Positions 49,828 through 58,896 of a stretch of DNA of 64,000 nucleotides are shown one piece after another; position 1 is the first letter of the stretch, and each line of letters starts with the position of its first letter. The notes below the pieces were generated by a model that searched no databases, was not told where the DNA came from, and was given only the letters and a program-made list of their open reading frames with translations. Source of the stretch: Sinorhizobium sp. RAC02 (lineage in GTDB: Bacteria > Pseudomonadota > Alphaproteobacteria > Rhizobiales > Rhizobiaceae); NCBI RefSeq assembly GCF_001713395.1, contig NZ_CP016450.1, positions 3,626,501-3,690,500 on the forward strand, written 5' to 3'. The position numbers and the translations under genes are program-made.

Positions 49828-50043
49828 CTACGACGTCTTCTCGGCGAGGGTTGCCGCAACCAGTGCATTCGCATGGCCATGGCCAAGACCGTGCGTTTCC
49901 TTGAGGAGCGCCACGATCTGCATATGAGCCTTGCCGTCCTGCGCGCGAACGATCGCTTTCCAGTGTTCGATCGGCTGGCCGTACTTCTTCTCGATGGCCG
50001 GGAAGTAGGAGGCCGGGCCTTTGACCTTTTCTGTCTCGCTCAT
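49828..50043 (-). CDS. DUF4287-containing small protein inside the fds operon
   Basis: A 71-residue protein starting MSETEKVKGPASYFPAIEKKYG; its ATG overlaps the fdsB stop (ATGA), and it ends 57 bases before fdsA. The pattern YFPAIEKKYGQPIEHWKAIV and HGLGHGHANALVAA is that of the DUF4287 family. Function is unknown. The tight coupling with fdsB suggests a role in making or tuning the enzyme, but the family also occurs outside formate dehydrogenase operons. Confidence 0.88.
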   Translation of the reverse strand: MSETEKVKGPASYFPAIEKKYGQPIEHWKAIVRAQDGKAHMQIVALLKETHGLGHGHANALVAATLAEKTS

Positions 50044-51596
50044 TCCGCAGCCTCCACCAGGGGGGCCGGCGAAAAGTCTTCCGGGAAATGGGTCATGGCG
50101 CTCATCACCGGATAGGGCGTGAAACCGCCCAGCGCACAGAGCGAGCCGAACTTCATCGTGTTGCAGAGATCGGCGAGCAGCGCGCGGTTCTTCTCCGGCT
50201 CGATGCCCTGGGCAATCTTGTCGGCGGTCTCGACGCCGCGCGTCGAGCCGATGCGACAGGGCGTGCACTTGCCGCAGCTTTCCACGGCGCAGAATTCCAT
50301 GGCGAAGCGCGCCTGCTTCAGCATATCGACCGTTTCGTCGAACACGGTGATGCCGGCATGGCCGATCAGGCCGTCCTTGGCCGCGAAGGCCTCGTAATCG
50401 AAGGGCGTGTCGAACAGCGCGCGCGGGAAATAGGCGCCGAGCGGGCCACCCACCTGCACGGCGCGAACCGGGCGGCCGGAGGCCGTGCCGCCGCCGATCG
50501 TATCGACGATCTCGCCGAGCGTCAGGCCGAAGGCGGTTTCGTAGAGGCCGCCATGTTTGACGTTGCCGGCGATCTGGAGCGGGATCGTGCCACGCGAGCG
50601 GCCCATGCCGAAGTCACGGTAATAGGCGGCACCCTTGTCCATGACGACGGGCACGGAGGCGAGCGAGATGACGTTGTTGACGACCGTCGGACGGCCCATA
50701 AAACCCTGGAGCGCGGGCAGCGGCGGCTTGGCACGCACGATGCCGCGCTTGCCTTCGAGGCTGTTGAGCAGAGCGGTTTCCTCGCCGCAGACATAGGCGC
50801 CCGCGCCAACGCGGATTTCCATGTCGAAGGCTCTTCCCGAGCCAAGCACCGACGGGCCGAGCACGCCGGCGGCGCGCGCGACGGTGACGGCTTCGTTCAT
50901 GACGGCGATGGCGTGCGGATATTCCGAGCGGGTGTAGACGTAGCCCTTGGTGGCACCGGTCGCGAGGCCGGCGATCGCCATGCCCTCGATCAGCACAAAG
51001 GGATCACCCTCCATGATCATGCGGTCGGCAAAGGTGCCGCTGTCGCCCTCGTCGGCATTGCAGACGATGTATTTTCTGTCGCCGGGTGCATCGAGCACGG
51101 TCTTCCACTTGATGCCCGTCGGGAAGCCGGCACCGCCGCGACCGCGCAGGCCGCTGTCGGTGACTTCCTTGACGACCTCGACCGGGGCCATGGTGATGGC
51201 TTTTTCCAGGCCCTTCAGGCCGCCATGGGCCTTGTAGTCGTCCAGCGAGACGGGATCGATGACGCCGCAGCGGGCGAAGGTGAGGCGGGTCTGGTTTTTC
51301 AGGAACGGAATGTCTTCCGTTCCGCCAAGACAGAGCGCATGGGCTTTGCCTTCAAGGAGGCCGGTATCGAGCAGGGAGGCAACATCGGATGGCTTTACCG
51401 GCCCATAGGCGATGCGGCCTTCGGCGGCCTCGACCTCGACCAGCGGCTCCAGCCAATGCATGCCGCGTGAACCGTTGCGCACGATTTTGATGTCGAGCTT
51501 GCGGGCATCCGCCTCACGGGCCAACGCCTTGGCGACGCGGTCGGCGCCGAGCGCAAGGGCGGCGGCATCGCGGGGAATGTAGATGCGAACGGTCAT
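50040..51596 (-). CDS. fdsB: NAD-dependent formate dehydrogenase, beta (flavin/NADH) subunit
   Basis: A 518-residue NuoF-like subunit with an N-terminal thioredoxin-like 2Fe-2S fold (about 1-120), then the FMN/NAD-binding domain (GLRGRGGAGFPTGIKW, YIVCNADEGDSGTF, GAGAYVCGEETALL) and a C-terminal 4Fe-4S site (ESCGKCTPCRIGS plus a late Cys). It transfers electrons from FdsA to NAD+. Its ATG overlaps the fdsG stop by four bases and its own stop overlaps the DUF4287 ATG. Confidence 0.96.
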   Translation of the reverse strand: MTVRIYIPRDAAALALGADRVAKALAREADARKLDIKIVRNGSRGMHWLEPLVEVEAAEGRIAYGPVKPSDVASLLDTGLLEGKAHALCLGGTEDIPFLKNQTRLTFARCGVIDPVSLDDYKAHGGLKGLEKAITMAPVEVVKEVTDSGLRGRGGAGFPTGIKWKTVLDAPGDRKYIVCNADEGDSGTFADRMIMEGDPFVLIEGMAIAGLATGATKGYVYTRSEYPHAIAVMNEAVTVARAAGVLGPSVLGSGRAFDMEIRVGAGAYVCGEETALLNSLEGKRGIVRAKPPLPALQGFMGRPTVVNNVISLASVPVVMDKGAAYYRDFGMGRSRGTIPLQIAGNVKHGGLYETAFGLTLGEIVDTIGGGTASGRPVRAVQVGGPLGAYFPRALFDTPFDYEAFAAKDGLIGHAGITVFDETVDMLKQARFAMEFCAVESCGKCTPCRIGSTRGVETADKIAQGIEPEKNRALLADLCNTMKFGSLCALGGFTPYPVMSAMTHFPEDFSPAPLVEAAE

Positions 51597-52069
51597 CGGC
51601 GTGCCTCCGCAACAAGTTCCCTGGCAAGGTCCGCATCGACCCGCCCATGCACCTCGCCGTCGAGCATCGCGGCGGGTGCGCACGAACAGAGTCCGAGACA
51701 GTAGATCGGTTCGAGCGTCACGGCGCCATCCAGCGTGGTCTGGTGGAAATCGATGCCGAGCAGCGATTTGACGCGCTCGGCAATTTCGTCCCCGCCCATC
51801 GACTGACAGGCCTCGGCGCGACAGAGCTTCAGGACATGGCGTCCGGCCGGGTGGTCGCGGTAATCGTGATAAAAGGTAACGACGCCATGCACTTCGGCGC
51901 GCGACAGGTTCAGTTCGGTCGCGATGACCGGCAGACATTCCTGCGGGACATAGCCGAACTCGGCCTGGATTTCATGCAGGATGGGAAGAAGCGGCCCTTC
52001 GAGCCCCTTTAGGTCGCTGACAATTGCCAGCGTTCTCGCTCCGATATCGCCGGTCACGTGCACATTCAT
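51593..52069 (-). CDS. fdsG: NAD-dependent formate dehydrogenase, gamma (2Fe-2S) subunit
   Basis: A 158-residue NuoE-like subunit starting MNVHVTGDIGARTL at 52069. The thioredoxin-like 2Fe-2S ligands are in CRAEACQSMG and CLGLCSCAPA. It works with FdsB in electron transfer to NAD+. It is the first structural gene of the operon; the regulator gene ends 185 bases upstream and the gap holds a palindrome that is probably its operator. Confidence 0.94.
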   Translation of the reverse strand: MNVHVTGDIGARTLAIVSDLKGLEGPLLPILHEIQAEFGYVPQECLPVIATELNLSRAEVHGVVTFYHDYRDHPAGRHVLKLCRAEACQSMGGDEIAERVKSLLGIDFHQTTLDGAVTLEPIYCLGLCSCAPAAMLDGEVHGRVDADLARELVAEARR

Positions 52070-52237
52070 GGTCAGGCCTCCCAACCGACACGAATGAACC
52101 GCAAGGATTATACGGGTTCTGGCGCGCCGATACCATTGAAACTGCTCGGCGAAGACCGGAACCCTGTCGATCCACGCGGACTATCCGGACAGCTTCTCAG
52201 TCCGGAGGCGGCGGGTCAATAAAGCAAAGCCGTTGGC

Positions 52238-52256
52238 TGATAGGAAAATCCTATCA
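52238..52256. promoter_or_regulatory. Perfect LysR-type palindrome upstream of fdsG
   Basis: TGATAGGA-AAA-TCCTATCA: eight-base perfect arms with a three-base spacer, containing ATAG-N7-CTAT. It overlaps the last codon of the LysR gene and lies about 170 bases from the fdsG start. Shape and position fit an activator site for that regulator. Confidence 0.6.
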
Positions 52257-53147
52257 ATCGATCCCTTTTTCCGCCAGCACACGGGCTTCGTGCAGCAAGG
52301 CGGAAACGAGCGGCGTGAAAGGCTCACGGTGGGTGGCGACGAGACCGACAGTGTGGTGCGGTTCAGGGTCGACAAGAGAAACTATACTTATTTCGTCAGG
52401 AAATCCAAATGATTTTGCGACATTTCTCGGCATGATGCTGGACCAGCGTCCGGTGCGCACATGCGAGAACAGCACGATCATCGAGTTCGCTTCGAGCGAC
52501 GGCTCGACTGTAACGCCTGCTTCGGCGAAGTGGCGGTTGATGATGCGACGGTTCTGCATGTCGGCAGTCAATAGGCAAAGCCTAATATTGCCGGCCTCCT
52601 GCCAGGTCACGGTTTCGCGATCAGCGAAGGCGTTACCCTTGGCGGTGACGAGGCAATAGTGCTCGTGCAGGAGCGGCACGCTGGTGACGCGGCCGAGCGG
52701 CTCGTTTTCCAGATAGGTGAGGCCGGCATCGATCTCGAGGTTTTCCAGCAGGCCGAGAATCTTGATCGAGGTCGTCGAGAGGATGGAGAAGGTGACGTCG
52801 GGGTGCTTTTCCTGAAACGGCGCGGTGATGTGCGGCACCATGGCGAGCGTCGTCGGGATGGCGGCAAGGCGGATATGCCCGGAAAGGCCCTTTCGCGCGG
52901 CGCGCATTTCCTCGCGCATGGTGCGGGTGTCGCCGACGATGCGGCGCGCCCATTCGAGCACACGCTGGCCCTCCGGTGTCAGGCCCTGGAAGCGGGAACC
53001 GCGGACAACAAGCATTACGCCGAGCTGCTCCTCCAGCTGGCGGATTGCCGCCGAAAGTGTCGGCTGCGAAATGCCGAGCTCCTCCGCGGCCCGGGCGAAA
53101 TGCCGTTCGCGGGCGAGCGCGATGAAATATTCAAGCTTGTCTATCAT
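52254..53147 (-). CDS. LysR-family regulator of formate dehydrogenase
   Basis: A 297-residue LysR-type regulator starting MIDKLEYFIALARERHFARA. The N-terminal helix-turn-helix (ELGISQPTLSAAIRQLEEQL) and the C-terminal substrate-binding fold (from about 90) are normal. It is encoded directly upstream of fdsGBA on the same strand, unlike the divergent layout common for LysR genes, and probably activates the operon in response to formate (the FdsR role known in other bacteria). Confidence 0.88.
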   Translation of the reverse strand: MIDKLEYFIALARERHFARAAEELGISQPTLSAAIRQLEEQLGVMLVVRGSRFQGLTPEGQRVLEWARRIVGDTRTMREEMRAARKGLSGHIRLAAIPTTLAMVPHITAPFQEKHPDVTFSILSTTSIKILGLLENLEIDAGLTYLENEPLGRVTSVPLLHEHYCLVTAKGNAFADRETVTWQEAGNIRLCLLTADMQNRRIINRHFAEAGVTVEPSLEANSMIVLFSHVRTGRWSSIMPRNVAKSFGFPDEISIVSLVDPEPHHTVGLVATHREPFTPLVSALLHEARVLAEKGID

Positions 53148-53249
53148 GTGCGAACCGCGCCTCCCTGCTCTTGATACAAAAGAACAGTGGCGACACCAAT
53201 GCCCCGCGCCCTATATCTGGCGTAGCGACAGGATCACGAGGAGGACGCC

Positions 53250-54245
53250 ATGACGTTTCAAGCATTGCTGGTCGAGAAGGGAGCGGATGGCGCAGTCTCC
53301 GCAGCCATCCAGGAACTCGACGATTCGCGGCTTCCCGATGGCGATGTCACCGTCGCGGTGGAATATTCGACGCTCAACTACAAGGACGGGCTCTGCATCA
53401 ACGGCAAGGGCGGGCTGGTGCGCGCCTTTCCGCATGTGCCGGGCGTCGATTTCGCCGGCACCGTCGAAGCCTCGGACGATCCGCGCTACCGCCCCGGTGA
53501 CCGGGTGGTGCTGACCGGCTGGCGCGTCGGCGAGGTCTGGTGGGGCGGCTATGCGACGCGTGCCCGGGTCAAGGCCGACTGGCTGGTGCCGCTGCCGGAC
53601 ACGCTTTCGACGCGCCATGCGATGGCGATCGGCACGGCGGGGCTCACCTCGATGCTCTCCGTCGTCGCGCTGGAAAAGGCCGGGCTTTCGCCGCTGAAAG
53701 GCGATGTGCTGGTGACGGGGGCCGCCGGCGGTGTCGGCTCAGTTGGCGTCGCACTGTTGGCACGGCTTGGTTATTCGGTCGCCGCCGTCACAGGCCGTCC
53801 GGAAACGGCGGACTATCTCAGGAGCCTCGGCGCGGAGACGATCGTCGGCCGTGACGAATTGTCGGAGGCAAGCAGCAAGCCGCTCGAATCCGAGCGCTGG
53901 GCCGGTGCGATCGACGCGGTTGGCGGCGAGATGCTGGGGCGTGTGCTGAAGCAGATGAAGTATGACGGCGCCGTTGCCTCTGTCGGCCTTGCGGCGGGTG
54001 CTGCCGTGCCGTCTTTTACGGTCATTCCGTTCCTGCTGCGCGGGGTCAGCCTTCTCGGCATCGATTCCGTGATGCGGCCCTACGACCAGCGCGTCGACGC
54101 CTGGAACCGCATCGCCTCCGACCTGCCGATGGACAAGCTGGAATCCATGGTGGTCGAGCATCGGCTCTCGGATCTGCCGGAACTGGCCAACTCCATTCTC
54201 GACGGCAAGGTCAAGGGGCGCGTCGTCGTCGATGTACGCGCTTAG
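53250..54245 (+). CDS. acuI: Quinone-oxidoreductase-like enzyme of the YhdH/AcuI (acrylyl-CoA reductase) type
   Basis: A 331-residue zinc-free medium-chain reductase, NADPH-dependent. It starts MTFQALLVEKGADG. The family pattern STLNYKDGLCINGKGGLVR, PHVPGVDFAGTVEASDD, GWRVGEVWWGGYA and the cofactor-binding GAAGGVGSVGVALLARLG match AcuI/YhdH, which reduces acryloyl-CoA to propionyl-CoA. A general quinone-reductase role cannot be excluded. It is divergent from the LysR gene and converges on pncB. Confidence 0.88.
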   Translation: MTFQALLVEKGADGAVSAAIQELDDSRLPDGDVTVAVEYSTLNYKDGLCINGKGGLVRAFPHVPGVDFAGTVEASDDPRYRPGDRVVLTGWRVGEVWWGGYATRARVKADWLVPLPDTLSTRHAMAIGTAGLTSMLSVVALEKAGLSPLKGDVLVTGAAGGVGSVGVALLARLGYSVAAVTGRPETADYLRSLGAETIVGRDELSEASSKPLESERWAGAIDAVGGEMLGRVLKQMKYDGAVASVGLAAGAAVPSFTVIPFLLRGVSLLGIDSVMRPYDQRVDAWNRIASDLPMDKLESMVVEHRLSDLPELANSILDGKVKGRVVVDVRA

Positions 54246-54269
54246 GGCAATTCCGGCAGCCCATGTGGT

Positions 54270-55574
54270 TTAGACCTGCACCGGTCGCGCTTCCTGGTCC
54301 GTCACGCCGAAGACGCGCTGGTAGCGCTCGATCTCGGCCGGGTCCCCGGTCGCCTTGGCGGGATTGTCGGAGAGCTTGACCGCCGGCCGGCCATTGGCGC
54401 TTGTCACCTTGCAGACCAGCGATATCGGGTCGAGACCATTGCCGCCGTCCGGGTCGCAGCCGCGAAAATCATTGGTCAGGTTGGTGCCCCAGCCGAAACT
54501 CATGCGCACGCGGCCGTGGAAATGCCGGTAGGTTTCCTCGATCGTGTCGATGTCCATGCCGTCGGAAAAGATCAGCAGTTTTTCGCGCGGATCGCGGCCC
54601 TTCTCCTTCCACCAGCGGATGATCTGTTCGCCGCCGGAAATCGGTGGCGCGCTGTCCGGGCGAAAACCGGTCCAGTCAGCAACCCAGTCCGGCGCGTTGG
54701 CGAGGAAGGCGGTCGTGCAATAGGCGTCGGGCAGCGCGATCAGCAGATTGCCGTTATAGTGCTGCTGCCATGCTTCCAGCACCTGGTAGGGCGCCTGGGC
54801 CAGCGCTGCATCGCCATCGGCGAGTGCGGCGGCGACCATCGGCAGTTCGTGTGCATTCGTGCCGATCGCTTCCAGATCGGCATCCATGGCAAGCAGCACG
54901 TTGGACGTGCCGATGAAACGATCGTCCAAACCTTCCTTGAGGGCTTCCACGCACCAGCGCTGCCAAAGAAAACCATGTCGCCGCCGCGTGCCGAAATCCG
55001 AGATGACGAGATCCGGCAGCTGGCGCAGCCGCTCGACCTTTTCCCAGAGCCGGGCCTTGGCGCGGGCATAGAGCACATCGAGCGTGAAGCGGCCCCTGTC
55101 GCGCATCGCGGCGCGCGACTTCAGTTCGTTGATGATAGCGAGTGCCGGAATCTCCCACATCGTGGTGTGCGTCCAAGGCCCGTCGAAATGCAGCTCGTAT
55201 TGCCCGTCGATCTTGCGCAGTTCGTAGTCCGGCAGGCGGAATGCCGCCAGCCAGGCAATGAAATCCGGGCCGAACATGCGTGCTTTGCCGTAGAAACTGT
55301 TGCCGGCCAGCCAGATCAGCTCCTTTTTGGTGAACCGTACGCTGCGGGCATGGTCGAGCTGGGCACGCAGTTCACCCTCGTCGATGACGTCGGCCAGCCG
55401 CACGCTCTTCGTCCGGTTGATCAGCGAGAACGTCGCTTCGACGTCCGGGTGCAGCTGCCGGATCATCTGGAGCATCAGCAATTTGTAGAAATCGGTATCG
55501 AGCAGGCTGCGGACGATAGGGTCCAGCCGAAAATTGTGATCATGGGTACGGGTCGCAATATCGGTAACAGCCAT
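54270..55574 (-). CDS. pncB: Nicotinate phosphoribosyltransferase
   Basis: First enzyme of the Preiss-Handler NAD salvage route: nicotinate plus PRPP (and ATP) to nicotinate mononucleotide. The 434-residue product carries [15 protein letters not shown], the phosphorylated-His region [10 protein letters not shown] and the PRPP-binding part ([16 protein letters not shown] region; [23 protein letters not shown]). Length is normal for the long bacterial form. It lies 86 bases after the GH19-type gene on the same strand. Confidence 0.95.
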   Translation of the reverse strand: MAVTDIATRTHDHNFRLDPIVRSLLDTDFYKLLMLQMIRQLHPDVEATFSLINRTKSVRLADVIDEGELRAQLDHARSVRFTKKELIWLAGNSFYGKARMFGPDFIAWLAAFRLPDYELRKIDGQYELHFDGPWTHTTMWEIPALAIINELKSRAAMRDRGRFTLDVLYARAKARLWEKVERLRQLPDLVISDFGTRRRHGFLWQRWCVEALKEGLDDRFIGTSNVLLAMDADLEAIGTNAHELPMVAAALADGDAALAQAPYQVLEAWQQHYNGNLLIALPDAYCTTAFLANAPDWVADWTGFRPDSAPPISGGEQIIRWWKEKGRDPREKLLIFSDGMDIDTIEETYRHFHGRVRMSFGWGTNLTNDFRGCDPDGGNGLDPISLVCKVTSANGRPAVKLSDNPAKATGDPAEIERYQRVFGVTDQEARPVQV

Positions 55575-55659
55575 GCCGCATAGTCCTCATCATTGACGAG
55601 GTGAAATATGCGCATTGGGGCGCCGGCGGCAAGTCACCGCGCGAGGGCGGCTGGATGGC

Positions 55660-56826
55660 TCACGCCGTGGCGGTCTCCGGAAGCAGCGCGTCTCCCCTGG
55701 TATAGGTGTCCTCGAAACGATCGAACCCATGAGTGCCGCCGTTGACGGCCCGGCGCGCCGCCTTCAGGTCTCCACTCGACAGGGCGTTGCGGATGACGTC
55801 CTGCTTGTTGAACAGGAATTGCGCCAGGATGAGGCCGGCCAGCGTGGAATCATTGGCCAATGTCGGCGTCACGATCAGATTGGCGCTGATCTGGGCCCCG
55901 ATTCGATTGTAGTTGTAGCGGCCCGTCAACTGCACGAAGCCACGGCCGCGAAAACGTGCGCCGTCGCCGGGCTGGGTGTTTCCCAAATTCTTGCCGACGC
56001 TCGTGCCCGGTTCGTATTTATCGAACGGAACCGTGCTGGTGTTGTATTTGCTGACGAATTCGTTGATGGGCACGAAGCCTTCGGTCTCTGCGCGAATGGT
56101 CGCCAGTGCCATCAGCACCATTTCCCGGTCGACAAGTCCCTTTTCGCGCAGGCCGGCAAGCACGGACGGCAGGTGCGTCTTGATATTGGCGAGCGGTGTC
56201 GCCGGGTTGAAAATGCTCTTGACCAGGGTCGGGCTGATGAGATCGGTGCTGTCGTCATCCGCGGCGGCGGCACCCGTTCCCACCGCCGGAGCGGTTATCA
56301 TCGATGTGATCGAACCGAGCTTGGTCTTGATGTCGGCCAGGTCGAGTTTGAAGGCGGCCTCCGTGACCGCAGCAGTTGTAAGCACGTCGGCAGCGGGCGT
56401 TTGGCCGGCGACGTTCACGACAACGGTCGATGGCGGCTTTGTCGGCGTAGTGCCCGTTGCCGCGCCTTCACCGCCCCCCGGAGAGCCGCCACCGGCCGGC
56501 GTCGGCAGGCGGGCGACGAAGGCCTCGATGATGTCCGTGCCGGCATAGCCGGCTGCCGCCAGGCCGAGCAGCAGGTCGATGTCGTTGACTGTGATGGCGG
56601 CAAGCTTGCCCAGATCGAGCAGCAGCGCGGCTGCCACGCCCGCGATGAAGCCGATGAACAGGCTGATGACCAGCCTGCTGGCAATGAAGCTATCCTGCTC
56701 GTTGGGACCCTTCGCGGCATTTTCGTCGTGAAGCTTCTTGAGGCCGATGACTGTTCGCGCACCCTGGCCGATCAACCCCATGACGCCGCCTAGGAAGACT
56801 GCGCCGAGAACCTCTGCAACTGCCAT
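55660..56826 (-). CDS. Membrane-anchored GH19-type (lysozyme/chitinase-like) hydrolase
   Basis: A 388-residue protein. Residues about 3-30, 48-71 and 77-97 are hydrophobic and look like holin-type or short membrane helices; a Gly/Pro/Thr-rich linker (about 108-200) follows. Residues 200-380 match the GH19 lysozyme-like fold: MALATIRAETEGFVP (catalytic Glu247 probable), a conserved FRGRGFVQLTGRYNY segment (292-306) and DLKAARRAVNGGTHGFDRF. It likely cuts peptidoglycan. No phage genes surround it, so it seems a resident gene. The translated N-terminus lacks a cleavable signal, so topology needs testing. Confidence 0.7.
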   Translation of the reverse strand: MAVAEVLGAVFLGGVMGLIGQGARTVIGLKKLHDENAAKGPNEQDSFIASRLVISLFIGFIAGVAAALLLDLGKLAAITVNDIDLLLGLAAAGYAGTDIIEAFVARLPTPAGGGSPGGGEGAATGTTPTKPPSTVVVNVAGQTPAADVLTTAAVTEAAFKLDLADIKTKLGSITSMITAPAVGTGAAAADDDSTDLISPTLVKSIFNPATPLANIKTHLPSVLAGLREKGLVDREMVLMALATIRAETEGFVPINEFVSKYNTSTVPFDKYEPGTSVGKNLGNTQPGDGARFRGRGFVQLTGRYNYNRIGAQISANLIVTPTLANDSTLAGLILAQFLFNKQDVIRNALSSGDLKAARRAVNGGTHGFDRFEDTYTRGDALLPETATA

Positions 56827-56915
56827 GACCCACCTCCCAACATTAGGAGAGAGTTAACCAGCAATCGTGAAAAAATGCAACCTTTGACTGTGGTTTTGCT
56901 GCCCCTGGCGACAAT

Positions 56916-56939
56916 GCTCGCGCGAAAGGAAGCGCGAGC
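56916..56939. repeat. Perfect hairpin between the GH19 gene and minE
   Basis: GCTCGCGC-GAAAGGAA-GCGCGAGC, an eight-base perfect stem with an eight-base loop in the 206-base gap. It has no T run on either side and might be an imperfect terminator of minE on the minus strand. A second stem, AAGGCGGCC/GGCCGCCTT, straddles the minE stop at 57023-57044. Confidence 0.5.
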
Positions 56940-57032
56940 AGATTCGCATGATCATCGTCGCGCGCCGGGATGTGGTGCGCGGTGGGCCGCAACGAGGCGG
57001 CACCCTATGCGGATCTATGGGAAAGGCGGCCC

Positions 57033-57296
57033 TCAGGCCGCCTTCTTGTTCCCGTTGAACGGGATTTCGATATCGACGGCGAGCGTCGAGACCTGGGCCC
57101 CGCGTTCCATCTTGATGCTGACCTTCTCGTCGTCGATCTGCATATGCTTGGAAATGGCCTTGAGGATCTCGTCGCGCAGCTTGTTGACGAGGTCCGAATC
57201 GCCGGTGGAGGCGCGCTCATGGGCGAGCAGCACCTGCAGCCGCTCACGGGCGGCCGGGGCCGACTGGGTGCGGGAGAAGAAACGGAACAGGTTCAT
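57033..57296 (-). CDS. minE: Cell division topological factor MinE
   Basis: An 87-residue MinE starting MNLFRFFSRTQSAPAARERLQVLL. The N-terminal amphipathic membrane-targeting part, the MinD-stimulating region and the C-terminal topological domain are all present. It causes pole-to-pole oscillation of MinCD so that division occurs at mid-cell. The start overlaps the minD stop by four bases (ATGA). Confidence 0.95.
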   Translation of the reverse strand: MNLFRFFSRTQSAPAARERLQVLLAHERASTGDSDLVNKLRDEILKAISKHMQIDDEKVSIKMERGAQVSTLAVDIEIPFNGNKKAA

Positions 57297-58108
57297 GCCG
57301 CTTTCCTTCCGAAGATCTTGCCCAGGAAGCTGCGCTTGTCGCCGGGAATGGTGACCGGGAGGTTTTCACCCTTGAGGCGGCGTGTCGCTTCGAAATAGGC
57401 GAGCGAGGGGGCGCAACGGCCGTCGGCGAGCGTCACGGGCGCGCCGACGTTCGACGCGCGCAGCACGTCCATGCTTTCCGGGATGATGCCCAGCAGCGGG
57501 ATCGACAGGATTTCGAGCACGTCGTCGACCTTCAGCATGTCGCCGCGCTCGGCGCGGGCCGCGTCGTAGCGTGTGAGCAGCAGGTGCTTTTCGACGCGTT
57601 CGCCGTTCTCCGCCTTCAGTGTCTTGGAATCGAGCAGGCCGATGATGCGGTCGGAATCGCGCACGGAAGAGACTTCGGGATTGGTGACGACGATCGCGAC
57701 GTCCGCGTGGCGCATGGCCAGCGTGGCACCACGTTCGATGCCGGCCGGGCTGTCGCAGATGACCCAGTCGAAAGCGTTCTTCAGGGCGGCGATGACCTGC
57801 TCGACGCCTTCCGGCGTCAGGTTGTCCTTGTCGCGGGTCTGCGATGCGGGCAACAGGTAGAGCGTCTCGACGCGCTTGTCGCGGATCAGTGCCTGCGTCA
57901 GCTTGGCTTCGCCCTGGATGACGTTGACGAGGTCATAGACGACGCGGCGCTCGGCCCCCATGACGAGGTCGAGATTGCGCAGGCCGACGTCGAAATCGAC
58001 GACCACGACCCTATCGCCGCTCTGTGCCAGCGCGGCGCCGAGTGCGGCTGACGACGTCGTCTTACCGACGCCGCCTTTACCCGATGTGACCACGATTACC
58101 TTGCCCAT
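57293..58108 (-). CDS. minD: Septum-site determining ATPase MinD
   Basis: A 271-residue ParA-family ATPase. The deviant Walker A KGGVGKTTS at about residues 11-19, DFDVGLRNLDLVMG (switch) and ADVAIVVTNPEVSSVRDSDR are diagnostic. The C-terminal basic amphipathic helix for membrane binding (SFLGKIFGRKAA) is intact. It is the second gene of the minCDE operon, 32 bases after minC. Confidence 0.97.
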   Translation of the reverse strand: MGKVIVVTSGKGGVGKTTSSAALGAALAQSGDRVVVVDFDVGLRNLDLVMGAERRVVYDLVNVIQGEAKLTQALIRDKRVETLYLLPASQTRDKDNLTPEGVEQVIAALKNAFDWVICDSPAGIERGATLAMRHADVAIVVTNPEVSSVRDSDRIIGLLDSKTLKAENGERVEKHLLLTRYDAARAERGDMLKVDDVLEILSIPLLGIIPESMDVLRASNVGAPVTLADGRCAPSLAYFEATRRLKGENLPVTIPGDKRSFLGKIFGRKAA

Positions 58109-58140
58109 GGACCTCTCCAGTTCTGTGTATGTGTTTCGGT

Positions 58141-58896
58141 TCAGCCGAGTGTCGCTGCCTTGATCGTTTCGCCATCGAGCCAGATCTGCACGGGCTTGCC
58201 GCGCAGGTCCGGCTCCAGGTCGTCGGCGGTCTTGTAGAACCCGTCGATGGCAATCAGTTCCGCTTCGAGTTTGCGGCAGAAGATGCGCGCCGACGCGTTG
58301 CCCGTCGTGCCGGCCATCGCCCGGCCGCGCAGCGGGCCGTAAACATGGATCGAGCCGCCGGCGACGATTTCCGCGCCTGATGCGACCGAGCCGACGATGG
58401 TGACGTCGCCTTCGGGGAAGAAGATGGACTGTCCCGAGCGCACCGGCCGGTTGACGACCATCGACGGCATGACCGAGGCCTGCGGTGCCGGTGCCTGCGT
58501 TGGGGGCGGGCTGGAGGGCGCTACGGCTTCGACGTGCTGGCTCCGGTCTGCCTGGTCGCTGACGGGCGCTTCGATATCCGCGGCCGGCCGGCCATCGGTC
58601 ATTGCCGGCGGCAGGTCCGGACCGAGCAGGGCGGAGCGTGCGCCCTCGAGGCCCATGACGCGCACGTTGCGGACGCTGAGTTCGCCAACGAGGTCGCGCA
58701 GCTGCTGGCGGTCGATATCCAGTCCTTCGACGTCCAGAATCACCGGCCGGCGCAGGAAGAAACCGGCGGAGCGCCGGGCCAGATCATCAAGCCGTGCCAG
58801 CCAGTCCTCGAAGGGAAGCTCCGGGGTCAGGGACAGTGCAAGGAAGGATCGCCCCTTGAGGCGGATAGGCCGTGGCTGTGTTAACACGTCGGTCAT
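58141..58896 (-). CDS. minC: Septum-site determining protein MinC
   Basis: A 251-residue inhibitor of FtsZ assembly. The start MTDVLTQPRPIRLKG is at 58896. The N-terminal FtsZ-binding domain covers about 10-110; a Pro/Ala/Gln-rich linker (about 115-160) follows; and the C-terminal beta-helix domain (about 165-251) contains GGSIHVYGPLRGRAMAG and CRKLEAELIAIDG. The gene leads the minCDE operon. A CtrA-type box lies in its upstream region, pointing to cell-cycle control. Confidence 0.95.
   Translation of the reverse strand: MTDVLTQPRPIRLKGRSFLALSLTPELPFEDWLARLDDLARRSAGFFLRRPVILDVEGLDIDRQQLRDLVGELSVRNVRVMGLEGARSALLGPDLPPAMTDGRPAADIEAPVSDQADRSQHVEAVAPSSPPPTQAPAPQASVMPSMVVNRPVRSGQSIFFPEGDVTIVGSVASGAEIVAGGSIHVYGPLRGRAMAGTTGNASARIFCRKLEAELIAIDGFYKTADDLEPDLRGKPVQIWLDGETIKAATLG

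Noticed and set aside
47074..50115. 1013-codon plus-strand open frame opposite fdsA
   Set aside because: Same reason: fdsA on the other strand is clearly real, with all its cluster and molybdopterin motifs; the antisense product has none.
55660..56826. Remnant prophage around the GH19-type gene
   Set aside because: Neighbours are pncB and minCDE; no integrase, capsid, tail or terminase genes are visible.
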